Shown: positions 6,800 to 13,895 of the stretch, one piece after another
Layout of the letters: each line of letters starts with the position of its first letter
Numbering within the stretch: the first letter of the stretch is position 1
DNA from: Chitinophagaceae bacterium UBA2793
GTDB taxonomy: Bacteria > Bacteroidota > Bacteroidia > Chitinophagales > Chitinophagaceae
Length of the DNA stretch: 14,445 nt
Reading direction: 5' to 3'
Assembly: GCA_002352045.1 (NCBI GenBank)
Contig: DEHT01000065.1
Coordinates: forward strand, 41,645-56,089
Notes under the pieces: generated by a model
Database searches by the model: none
Seen by the model: only the letters and a program-made list of their open reading frames with translations
What the model was told of the DNA's origin: nothing
Position numbers and translations under genes: made by a program

Positions 6800-7543
6800 C
6801 TAAAAAGAAACGTATGGTGTTTTAATATCATGATAAAAAAGCATCGTCCATTTTTCATCCTGCGCCTGTTGCCACCATTGCTGCCTAAGTTCCATGCATT
6901 TTTTTCCGTCGTAATCGTATTTGGCAATAAATCTGCTTTTCATTTGCTGTAACTGAGGAGCCACATCGGCTCCAAAAAAAATAGTTTCCCCATTTTCCTC
7001 AATCCAAAAAGCCATGTGATAAGGGCAATGTGCTCCGGTGGTTTCATATCGAATATAGCTGTCTATTAGGCCATTGCCTTCCACAAGCTCCACATTGGCT
7101 GCCGATTGTAAAATGCTAAATTCATCGGGTGTGTAAGAAGGTTTGCCTTGCTCTAATGCAAATTGCAGCTCTTGTTTATTTACATAATAGGTTGCATTGG
7201 GAAAGCTAATATAATGGCCACCCAATATTTTATCTTCTCTTGCTACGGCTCCGGAATGATCTTTATGCAAATGACTCATCAACACTTTGGTAACTTCCAT
7301 TGGATTAATACCATTATCTACCAGGTTTTGATGAATTTGCAAAATTCCATCAGGGTTAGTAAAACCAAGGCCGGTATCTAATAAAATAATATCTTTTGAT
7401 GTTACGATTACAAATGGCTGTATTTCTACCAACAAGCTACCCAGGGCTCTTTGCTGCAAATCGTCTTTTTCTTTATTAAAGGGTACAAATACTTTGGTTT
7501 TATCAATACTGAATGCGCCTTCGCTAAGGGGAATAATTTTCAT
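6800..7543 (-). CDS. MBL-fold metallo-hydrolase
   Basis: A metallo-beta-lactamase superfamily hydrolase. Counted from the ATG at 7543 it has 247 residues and the full metal site: HLHKDH at 91-96 (HxHxDH), His172 in TGAHCPYH, Asp193 in FFGADVAP, and His238 in LFYHD. DIILLDTGLG (51-60) is the usual second strand. Two metal ions, commonly zinc, are expected. The substrate cannot be named; the overall form is like the lactonase/glyoxalase-II-like members, without a signal peptide, so it acts in the cytoplasm. A TTG at 7552 would add three residues (M-P-A), but the ATG is preferred because the TTG falls inside a perfect promoter element. It lies 44 bp after rodA on the same strand, but no functional link to the elongasome is evident. 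Confidence 0.88.
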   Translation of the reverse strand: MKIIPLSEGAFSIDKTKVFVPFNKEKDDLQQRALGSLLVEIQPFVIVTSKDIILLDTGLGFTNPDGILQIHQNLVDNGINPMEVTKVLMSHLHKDHSGAVAREDKILGGHYISFPNATYYVNKQELQFALEQGKPSYTPDEFSILQSAANVELVEGNGLIDSYIRYETTGAHCPYHMAFWIEENGETIFFGADVAPQLQQMKSRFIAKYDYDGKKCMELRQQWWQQAQDEKWTMLFYHDIKTPYVSF

Positions 7544-7549
7544 TGCCGG

Positions 7550-7557
7550 CAAAGATA
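7550..7557 (-). promoter_or_regulatory. -7 promoter element just before the MBL hydrolase gene
   Basis: Read on the minus strand this is TATCTTTG, an exact TAnnTTTG element, ending 6 nt before the ATG at 7543. A TTTG on the same strand (complement of 7582-7585) lies 24 bp upstream, about one base beyond the usual spacing. Transcription would begin within a few bases of the start codon. Confidence 0.45.
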
Positions 7558-7587
7558 ATTTTTAAAAATGGAACGCTTATTCAAAAA

Positions 7588-8934
7588 TTACCGCAGCACC
7601 ATTTGCCTATCGGCATCGAGTTTAATTAGAATAAAAATAAGAATGGTAAAAGTGAGCAATGAGGAGCCGCCATAGCTCATTAAAGGAAGCGTAATTCCAA
7701 TTACCGGAGCCAGTCCAATGGTCATACAAATATTTACCGCCACATGAAAAAATAAAATACCGGCAACAGAATAAGCATATACCCTACTAAAAGTACTTCT
7801 TTGCCGCTCTGCAAGTACCACCATGCGTAGTAGCATGGCTAAATACAAAAGCATTAAAATAGTAGTACCAATAAAGCCAAAGCTTTCGCCCAGTGAGGTA
7901 AAAATAAAATCGGTATGCTGTTCCGGTACAAAGTCGCCCTGGGTTTGTGTTCCTTTCATAAATCCTTTGCCTGCAAACCCTCCGGACCCAATGGCTATTT
8001 TAGATTGTTTTACATTATAGTTTTCGCCATCGCCCTTTTTCTTTTTTGCTGTGGCTGTAGTATCTAATTGTGAGGTGTTGTTTTCTACATAAGGATTATC
8101 CCGCCCTACCATGCTAAAAATTCTGTCGGCCTGGTATTTTTGAAAAACATTTTTAAACATAAACGGTACTGCTACGCCCACAAACAACGCACTTATTCCC
8201 CACAACGATAGAATAATAACCAGCAGGTTTTTACTTCGTTTAATTTTTCGTTTCATGAAAAAGATACATAAAACTGCAACTTTAGAAATGGCAATTAGCA
8301 AATGTGTGGTGGGGATTAGTAAGGTAAGTACTAATAATACGGCTAATGATGCGCCCAATATTAAATAACCCGCAGGTAATCCTTCTCTATACATGGGTAA
8401 TAGAAATGCAAAATAAACCAACGCAAGACCCGTTTCGTTTTGCAATAAAGAGAAAACAATGGGCAAAAAACAAATACCGGCTGCAATAGCCTGAGAGCGG
8501 GTTTTACTAAAATCGGTATCGGGCATGGACAGGTATTTTGCCAATGCCAAAGAGGTGAAAATTTTACAGGTTTCTACCGGTTGCAGGTTCATAAAACCCA
8601 ATGGAATCCAACTATGCGAACCATTTACATTTTTACCCACCACAAAAGTGAGCATCATTAAAAATATACCAAAGATGTAGAGGATATTTGCCGTAGCAGT
8701 AAAAAACTTACTATCGGTAAGCAAAATAAAGATGGCTATTATTGCAGAAAATCCTAAATAAAAAAACTGTTTGCTATAATTTTTTTTAAAGGCAAACAGC
8801 CCTTGCACAAAATTTTCGGTACCCTTATACTCAACCGATATAATACATACCAGGCCAATTAAACAAATGGCTATATACAGCCAAATCATTGTCCAATCAA
8901 CTCCTTTTGCAATAACGGGTTTATGCTGCGACAT
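7588..8934 (-). CDS. rodA: RodA, SEDS-family peptidoglycan glycosyltransferase
   Basis: A 448-residue polytopic inner-membrane protein of the SEDS family (RodA/FtsW). RodA polymerises lipid II into glycan strands and works as a pair with the PBP2 encoded 4 bp upstream. Landmarks: SHSWIPLGFMNLQPVETCKI (106-125), with the conserved Trp109 and QPxE; QSKIAIGSGGFAGKGFMKGTQ (310-330); FVPEQHTDFIF (335-345), whose Asp342 corresponds to the essential aspartate of SEDS enzymes; and GITLPLMSYGGSSLL (413-427). About nine or ten hydrophobic segments are visible. Between DRIFSMVG and the YNVKQS segment lies a polar, Lys-rich stretch (about 278-305) that is longer than in E. coli RodA. The start is ATG at 8934, with no Shine-Dalgarno. 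It is the last gene of the mre operon. Confidence 0.96.
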   Translation of the reverse strand: MSQHKPVIAKGVDWTMIWLYIAICLIGLVCIISVEYKGTENFVQGLFAFKKNYSKQFFYLGFSAIIAIFILLTDSKFFTATANILYIFGIFLMMLTFVVGKNVNGSHSWIPLGFMNLQPVETCKIFTSLALAKYLSMPDTDFSKTRSQAIAAGICFLPIVFSLLQNETGLALVYFAFLLPMYREGLPAGYLILGASLAVLLVLTLLIPTTHLLIAISKVAVLCIFFMKRKIKRSKNLLVIILSLWGISALFVGVAVPFMFKNVFQKYQADRIFSMVGRDNPYVENNTSQLDTTATAKKKKGDGENYNVKQSKIAIGSGGFAGKGFMKGTQTQGDFVPEQHTDFIFTSLGESFGFIGTTILMLLYLAMLLRMVVLAERQRSTFSRVYAYSVAGILFFHVAVNICMTIGLAPVIGITLPLMSYGGSSLLTFTILIFILIKLDADRQMVLR

Positions 8935-8938
8935 TGAA

Positions 8939-11065
8939 TTAATTTGTTTTATTGCTGGTATCGGCTACTGCGGGCTTTCTTTTTTCGGTGGGCAGTATTG
9001 CGTTTACTTTGACAATTGTATCATTTGGTAAATTCTTTTTATCGTCTTTTTCTTTTTTTACATCTTTCATATCCTCCTTCTTTACTTCATCGTCTTCTAT
9101 ACCCACAGTGTCTTTAATAATTTTTATATAGCCCTTTGAAAGTAAGTAAGCAGAGTCTTTAGAATGGCGTAATGAATCTTGCGTACGCATTTCGGCATAA
9201 ATGCGTGGCGGAATTAAATTTAGGTTAGCCATCCTATCTATTTGTGCCAGCCTGCCTTTATCCACTATAGAATCTTTTAAATATTTTTCAATCATTAATC
9301 CTACAATTGGTGCAGCATAAGTTCCTCCAAATCGGCCACTGTTTTCCACTACACACATTATGGCAATTTTTGGATTTTCTCTGGGAGCAAATGCACAAAA
9401 GAAGGAGTGGTTGGGTTGCTTTACTCCCCTATAGTAGTTTTCTACCGTTCCGGTTTTACCACAAATGGCAATATCTTTCACCCGAGCGCCAGCGCCGGTA
9501 CCTCTGTCAATTACGCCCTGCATTCCATTGTGCACCACTTCAAAAATACTATCGGGGATATTCATTGCTTCGTGCCTGTTTCGGTATTGTTCTAAAATTC
9601 CAAACTTATCACCACCGGCAATTGAATCAACCACATGTGGTGTTATAAACCATCCTTTGTTGGCTATATACGCCATTTCGTTGGCTACTTGCAGCGGAGT
9701 GGTAGTAACTTCTCCCTGCCCAATACTTACTGATCGGAAACTGCAATAATTCCATTTCCCTTTTCCAAATGCTTTATTGTAATATTCAGGCGTTGGAATC
9801 ATGCCTCTTTTTTCTGCCGGCACATCTACTCCTAATTTTTTTCCTAACCCAAATGCATACATGTAATTGTTCCAAACGGTTAAACTACTGTCTATATTGG
9901 GATACTTAGGATTGTTGATTACTTTTTGCATTACAGTGGCAAAGTAGGTATTGTCCGAAAGGGTAATGGCATGTTGCATATCAAAAGTGCCATAATCGAG
10001 GCATTTCATAGGGCGCCCGGTGCCACACCCATAAAATGCCCCACTACATGATACTGTAAAGCGGGTATCAATTACACCTTCGTGCAGACCAATTAATGCC
10101 TGCAAGGTTTTAAAGGTAGAACCCGGTGGATACTCTGCGCTAACTGTTCTATTGAGGAGTGGTAAAGCAGGGTTTAAAAATAGCTCAGAAAAATGTTTTC
10201 GTCTTTGGTTACCCGTTAGGTATGATGGTTGATAAGTTGGTGCACTCACCATCGCCAGTATGCCGCCGGTTTTAGGGTCGAGTGCAACTACAGCCCCCAG
10301 CTTATTTTGCATAAGTTTTTCACCCAACTGCTGTAGTTCTATATCTATAGAAGTATAAAGATTTTGGCCTGCCACGGCAGTAGTATCAAAGTCGCCGTTT
10401 TCCCATTTTTCGGTAAGCCTGTTTTTATTATCTCTTTTCCAATATTCAATTCCTCGTTCACCCATCAACACTTTTTCATAGGTTCTTTCAATACCGGTCA
10501 TGCCTGCATAGTCGCCGGGCACATAGCCATCATTAGGGTACTTTTTCAAGAAATTGGTATCTACTTCACCAAGGTATCCTAACACATTAGCCGCAGCATC
10601 GTAAGGATAGCTTCTTACAGAGCGCTCCTGCAAATAAAAGGCAGGTGCAAAACGATACATACTTTCATTAAGCATGGCCATTTTATCTTCATTGAGAAGA
10701 GGTTCAAAAATTCCCGGCCTGGCTCTTCCGTTTTTAATGATCAATTCAACTACTTTTTTATTGAATTGATCTGTGGTGATTCCCAAAATATTGCAAACCC
10801 CGGTGGTATCTATGCCTTTGAGCTTATTGGGTGTAAGCATAAGGTCGTAAATAATGGTATTTTGAAGTATAGGTTTTTTATTACGATCAAATACCAATCC
10901 TCTGTCGGGGTAAACTACCTTTCGGAAAATACCCTGGTCATCGGCCATTATTTTATATTTGGAAGAAAGCACCTGCAGTGAAAACAAGCGAACAATGATG
11001 ATAAGGAACATCACAATAAATATGAGCCTTATTACATTTTTTCTTGATTGATTGAAAACAGGCAT
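8939..11065 (-). CDS. mrdA: penicillin-binding protein 2 (class B, elongasome transpeptidase)
   Basis: A 708-residue class B PBP. The N-terminus has one membrane anchor (about 11-32), then the non-penicillin-binding pedestal with RGLVFDRN (55-62) and the transpeptidase domain (about 255-600). Catalytic motifs are intact: STFK with Ser316 and Lys319, SDN at 370-372, and KTGT at 537-540. It cross-links side-wall peptidoglycan and pairs with RodA. E. coli PBP2 has a Cys in the middle of its SxN-type motif (SCD); here that residue is Asp, while Cys340, Cys347 and Cys355 cluster shortly before it and could bind metal or form disulfides. The C-terminal tail (about 645-708) is rich in Lys and Asp and lies beyond the enzyme domain. 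The start is ATG, 75 bp after mreD, the longest gap inside the operon apart from mreB-mreC. Confidence 0.96.
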   Translation of the reverse strand: MPVFNQSRKNVIRLIFIVMFLIIIVRLFSLQVLSSKYKIMADDQGIFRKVVYPDRGLVFDRNKKPILQNTIIYDLMLTPNKLKGIDTTGVCNILGITTDQFNKKVVELIIKNGRARPGIFEPLLNEDKMAMLNESMYRFAPAFYLQERSVRSYPYDAAANVLGYLGEVDTNFLKKYPNDGYVPGDYAGMTGIERTYEKVLMGERGIEYWKRDNKNRLTEKWENGDFDTTAVAGQNLYTSIDIELQQLGEKLMQNKLGAVVALDPKTGGILAMVSAPTYQPSYLTGNQRRKHFSELFLNPALPLLNRTVSAEYPPGSTFKTLQALIGLHEGVIDTRFTVSCSGAFYGCGTGRPMKCLDYGTFDMQHAITLSDNTYFATVMQKVINNPKYPNIDSSLTVWNNYMYAFGLGKKLGVDVPAEKRGMIPTPEYYNKAFGKGKWNYCSFRSVSIGQGEVTTTPLQVANEMAYIANKGWFITPHVVDSIAGGDKFGILEQYRNRHEAMNIPDSIFEVVHNGMQGVIDRGTGAGARVKDIAICGKTGTVENYYRGVKQPNHSFFCAFAPRENPKIAIMCVVENSGRFGGTYAAPIVGLMIEKYLKDSIVDKGRLAQIDRMANLNLIPPRIYAEMRTQDSLRHSKDSAYLLSKGYIKIIKDTVGIEDDEVKKEDMKDVKKEKDDKKNLPNDTIVKVNAILPTEKRKPAVADTSNKTN

Positions 11066-11140
11066 AAACTTATAAATGAAATATTTTGTGTATCTACTGA
11101 TGCATTAAATACAGCAATAATTGGTTACCTAAACTTAGTT

Positions 11141-11674
11141 TTAGACAGTGTTTGTTTTAAATTTTTGTTTTCGATTAAAGATTAAATCGGTAATAATAAT
11201 AAGCAACAACGAAATGGCTGTTGACAATATTGTTTTAACCAGGAAGTACCATATATTTCCAAACTGCCAGGCTTCTAACAAAAAGAGCCAGGCATTGTGC
11301 AAGAGAGCAAAAAAACCTGCATAGATAGCATAGGGGAGCAATCCACCCATACTGATTATGGAAGGCTCTTCATAATTTGTATCGCTGCCTTCCTGCGGTA
11401 TAAGAATGTTTATTACATAAGGTCTTATATAAGCTATGAACACACATGCCGCTGCATGAAAACCCGGTTGATGCCTAAAACTGTCTAAAGTAAAGCCCAG
11501 TAAAAAGGCTATCAACATTAACCAGGTACGTTGTATGCGAAAGGGTAGCCAAAGAATAAAAAGAAAATAAATATAGGGAGTTACCATTTGGTGCAGGTTA
11601 ATTTTATCGAGGATAAAAAACTGTACCAGTATAAATAATATAAAGCGAATAATATTTTTAACCAGCCTGCTCAA
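11141..11674 (-). CDS. mreD: rod shape-determining protein MreD
   Basis: A 177-residue, very hydrophobic protein with about five membrane segments. It has the Bacteroidota MreD pattern: RFILFILVQFFILDKINLHQMVTPYIYFLFILWLPF near the N-terminus and LLGFTLDSFRHQPGFHAAACVFIAYIRPYV in the middle. MreD is an inner-membrane partner of MreC and links MreB filaments to the PBP2-RodA pair. The start appears to be TTG at 11674: the mreC stop codon is in frame two codons upstream, no ATG lies between, and the next Met is residue 30, inside the family core. Only 3 bp separate it from mreC, so translation is probably coupled to mreC. Confidence 0.92.
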   Translation of the reverse strand: MSRLVKNIIRFILFILVQFFILDKINLHQMVTPYIYFLFILWLPFRIQRTWLMLIAFLLGFTLDSFRHQPGFHAAACVFIAYIRPYVINILIPQEGSDTNYEEPSIISMGGLLPYAIYAGFFALLHNAWLFLLEAWQFGNIWYFLVKTILSTAISLLLIIITDLIFNRKQKFKTNTV

Positions 11675-11677
11675 TGC

Positions 11678-12538
11678 TTAGTTTATTTTTTGTTTAGTGT
11701 TTTGTAATAGTTTATTAATCTCCTGCTGTTGTGTATTTTCAATGGCATAGCCAAATTCTACATTGTGGAAGTTTGCCGCCGGTGTTAAAACAATTTTTTG
11801 TGAACTTGACTCTTTCAACTCCTGGAAATATTTAATTCGTCCAATCAATAATCCTTTGGGATAAATGGCACTAAACCCACTACTAATAATTGAATCGCCT
11901 TTTTTCAAACTTACTCCCTTGGAGATACCACTAAAAATTAATTCATCAGGATTTTTACCATCCCAGCTTACGGTACCCGTTTCACCTGTTTTAAACAATT
12001 TACCATTTAGTTTGCTATCGCTGTGCAGCAGGCTCATCACTACGGCATATTGGCCACTTACTTCGGTAATGTTTCCAATTACGGCATTATTGGGATCAAC
12101 CACCCCCATTCCTACTTTCATATCGGGTACTTGAGGACCATAAAGCACCAGGTAATTATTTTGCGCAGCTACTGAATTGGAAACAATTTTTGCTTCCCTA
12201 TAAGTGAACCTTCTAAACTGTTTTATTGAGTCAATCTTTATGGTATCTACCACCTGCTTTACATCTGCACTATCCGGAATAAGATAGTTTTGAGCAAGCA
12301 TATTATACAATCGTTCATTGGCTTTCACCAGCGAATCGTTTGTTTTTTTTAATTGAAAATAATACTCCACATTATTGTATTGCTTATTAATGCCACCGGT
12401 AAGTTTATTGGCAGTATTGCCAAACATGGCATGGTGATACTTACTGTTTTGAACAATCAAAAAAATACAGAAGGCCTGCAGTATTACAAATACCAGGAAA
12501 TTAAAATAGCGCCGGATGAATAAGAATATATTTTTCAA
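11678..12538 (-). CDS. mreC: rod shape-determining protein MreC
   Basis: A 286-residue bitopic protein with a short cytoplasmic N-terminus, a membrane helix (about 12-30), a helical region that probably forms a coiled coil (about 55-82), and the periplasmic MreC beta-domain (about 112-272). Family landmarks are AKIVSNSVAAQNNYLVLYGP, GMGVVDPNNAVIGNITEVS (143-161), GTVSWDGKNP and KKGDSIISSGFSAIYPKGLLIGRI. MreC scaffolds the elongasome and activates PBP2. The start appears to be TTG at 12538: no ATG is in frame between the upstream TAG and Met38, and starting at Met38 would delete the membrane helix. A 108-bp gap with a strong inverted repeat separates it from mreB. Confidence 0.93.
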   Translation of the reverse strand: MKNIFLFIRRYFNFLVFVILQAFCIFLIVQNSKYHHAMFGNTANKLTGGINKQYNNVEYYFQLKKTNDSLVKANERLYNMLAQNYLIPDSADVKQVVDTIKIDSIKQFRRFTYREAKIVSNSVAAQNNYLVLYGPQVPDMKVGMGVVDPNNAVIGNITEVSGQYAVVMSLLHSDSKLNGKLFKTGETGTVSWDGKNPDELIFSGISKGVSLKKGDSIISSGFSAIYPKGLLIGRIKYFQELKESSSQKIVLTPAANFHNVEFGYAIENTQQQEINKLLQNTKQKIN

Positions 12539-12541
12539 TTG

Positions 12542-12586
12542 AAATACAAAATTCTGAATACTAAACCGCTAAATGCAAAATTCTAA
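12542..12586. repeat. two direct repeats, 29 bp apart, between mreB and mreC
   Basis: AAATACAAAATTCTGA (12542-12557) and AAATGCAAAATTCTAA (12571-12586) match at 14 of 16 positions. The second copy overlaps the left arm of the inverted repeat at 12577-12625. This could be the remains of a tandem AT-rich repeat. Confidence 0.45.
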
Positions 12587-12625
12587 ATTCTAATGAATTG
12601 TTTTCAATATAGAATTTAGAATTTT
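12577..12625. repeat. 16-bp perfect inverted repeat downstream of mreB
   Basis: AAAATTCTAAATTCTA (12577-12592) and its exact reverse complement (12610-12625) flank a 17-nt loop, in which ATTG (12597-12600) and CAAT (12605-12608) can pair further. It lies 21 bp after the mreB stop. In the direction of transcription (minus) the stem ends in only four T before GCATTT, so it would be a weak or partial terminator. A T-run of six is on the plus-strand side. The stem is almost pure A-T and itself contains repeated ATTCTAA units. It could set the ratio of mreB to mreCD transcript, protect the mreB mRNA 3' end, or be a dispersed genomic repeat. Confidence 0.75.
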
Positions 12626-12646
12626 TTATGAATCGTTTTGTTAAAA

Positions 12647-13672
12647 TTACCTCATCACAAATGGGAAGCGATCGTAATTCTTTAAAGCTATCCCCGTTCC
12701 TCTCACTACACTTTTCAGCGGGTCGTCGGCCACATGAACCGGTAATTTAATTTTTGCAGCCAGGCGTTTATCCAACCCTCTCAGCAATGCACCGCCGCCG
12801 GTGATATACAAACCCCGGCGGTAAATATCTGCCGCCAGTTCCGGAGGAGTGGTTTCCAAAGCTTTTAAAATTGCTTCTTCTATTTTAAAAATGCTTTTAT
12901 CCAAAGCCTCGGCTATTTCCTGGTAGCTTACCATTACTTGCTTAGGAATACCGGTAACCAAATCTCTACCGTTTACAGGAATATCATCGGGTGGGCTATC
13001 CAGGTCTTTCATGGCCGCCCCAACCTGAATTTTAATTTGCTCGGCTGTACGCTCACCTATTAATAAACTATGATAACGGCGAAGGGCCTCCATAATATCG
13101 GCCGTAAATTCATCACCGGCTACCCTTATACTTTGATCGCAAACAATACCCGCTAAAGCTATTACGGTAATACCGGTGGTACCGCCCCCAATATCAATAA
13201 TCATATTTCCAACCGGTTCTTCCACATCTATACCAATACCCAGGGCTGCTGCCATTGGTTCATGAATAAGATATACTTCTTTGGCCCCGGCCTGCTCGGC
13301 ACTATCTCTTACGGCACGTTTTTCTACTTCGGTAATGCTGCTGGGAATGCATATCATCATACGCCAGCTTGGAGCAAACAATGGTTTTTTGGGATAAACC
13401 AATTTTATCAACTCCCTTATCATCAACTCGGCAGCATTAAAGTCGGCAATTACACCGTCTCTAAGCGGGCGAACCGTTCTAATGCTTTCGTGGGTTTTTT
13501 CGTGCATCATTAATGCCTTTTTACCTACGGCCAGCAAATTTTTAGGATTGTTTCTATCGAGTGCAACTATTGACGGTTCGTTTACCACCACCTCGTCATT
13601 ATGGATAATGAGGGTATTGGCGGTTCCCAGGTCAATGGCAATTTCCTGTGTGAAAAAATTAAAAAGTCCCAT
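12647..13672 (-). CDS. mreB: MreB, actin-like rod shape-determining protein
   Basis: A 341-residue bacterial actin homologue of normal length. The N-terminal MGLFNFF is the short amphipathic piece that helps membrane binding. Nucleotide-site motifs are intact: phosphate 1 DLGTANT (14-20), HEPMAAALG (137-145) with the probable catalytic Glu138, phosphate 2 DIGGGTT (160-166), and the adenosine motif TGGGALLRGL (291-300). It forms membrane-attached filaments that orient the elongasome. It heads the operon mreB-mreC-mreD-mrdA-rodA. The ATG start at 13672 fits the family N-terminus exactly. The 223-bp interval upstream holds a weak -7-like box and a palindrome with DnaA-box-like ends. Confidence 0.98.
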   Translation of the reverse strand: MGLFNFFTQEIAIDLGTANTLIIHNDEVVVNEPSIVALDRNNPKNLLAVGKKALMMHEKTHESIRTVRPLRDGVIADFNAAELMIRELIKLVYPKKPLFAPSWRMMICIPSSITEVEKRAVRDSAEQAGAKEVYLIHEPMAAALGIGIDVEEPVGNMIIDIGGGTTGITVIALAGIVCDQSIRVAGDEFTADIMEALRRYHSLLIGERTAEQIKIQVGAAMKDLDSPPDDIPVNGRDLVTGIPKQVMVSYQEIAEALDKSIFKIEEAILKALETTPPELAADIYRRGLYITGGGALLRGLDKRLAAKIKLPVHVADDPLKSVVRGTGIALKNYDRFPFVMR

Positions 13673-13711
13673 CGGTTATTTAGTGAAAATTATATTTAGA
13701 AAGAATGTTAG

Positions 13712-13719
13712 CAAAGTTG
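13712..13719 (-). promoter_or_regulatory. possible -7 element for the mreB operon
   Basis: Read on the minus strand this is CAACTTTG, one base off TAnnTTTG, about 40 bp before the mreB ATG. No convincing TTG lies at the right distance. It is the best match in the purD-mreB interval but is weak. Confidence 0.25.
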
Positions 13720-13776
13720 TGGGAAAATATTGGATTAAAACTATGAACACAAAATATTTTTTGAAATAATTATGCT

Positions 13777-13808
13777 TTATGCACAAGTGTTGTAACACTT
13801 GTGGATAA
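13777..13808. promoter_or_regulatory. 32-bp near-perfect palindrome with inverted DnaA-box-like ends
   Basis: The left arm TTATGCACAAGTGTT (13777-13791) and the right arm AACACTTGTGGATAA (13794-13808) are reverse complements except at one position, with a 2-bp centre. The right arm ends in TGTGGATAA, the exact complement of the strong E. coli DnaA box TTATCCACA. The left arm begins TTATGCACA, which fits the relaxed box TTWTNCACA. No T-run follows on either strand, so it is not a standard terminator. It lies 105 bp before mreB and 87 bp after purD. Confidence 0.6.
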
Positions 13809-13895
13809 AGGTATTAAGACTGCAAATGAAATGCTTGTTTGTTCTTAGAATCATTGAAGGTTTAATTATCGTTTACCCTTTACTGTTAGCTAAAT

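Noticed and set aside
7544..7552. TTG at 7552 as the start of the MBL hydrolase
   Set aside because: It would add only three residues, and the TTG is part of an exact -7 promoter box; the ATG at 7543 fits better.
9307..9749. Overlapping plus-strand open frames opposite mrdA
   Set aside because: They lie fully antisense to a well-supported PBP2 domain, have no family features, and no promoter or initiation signal; they are by-products of codon use on the other strand.
13673..13895. A chromosomal replication origin
   Set aside because: Only two good DnaA boxes and one weak one are present, with no dnaA, dnaN or gidA nearby and no change of gene strand at this point. Kept only as a regulatory palindrome.
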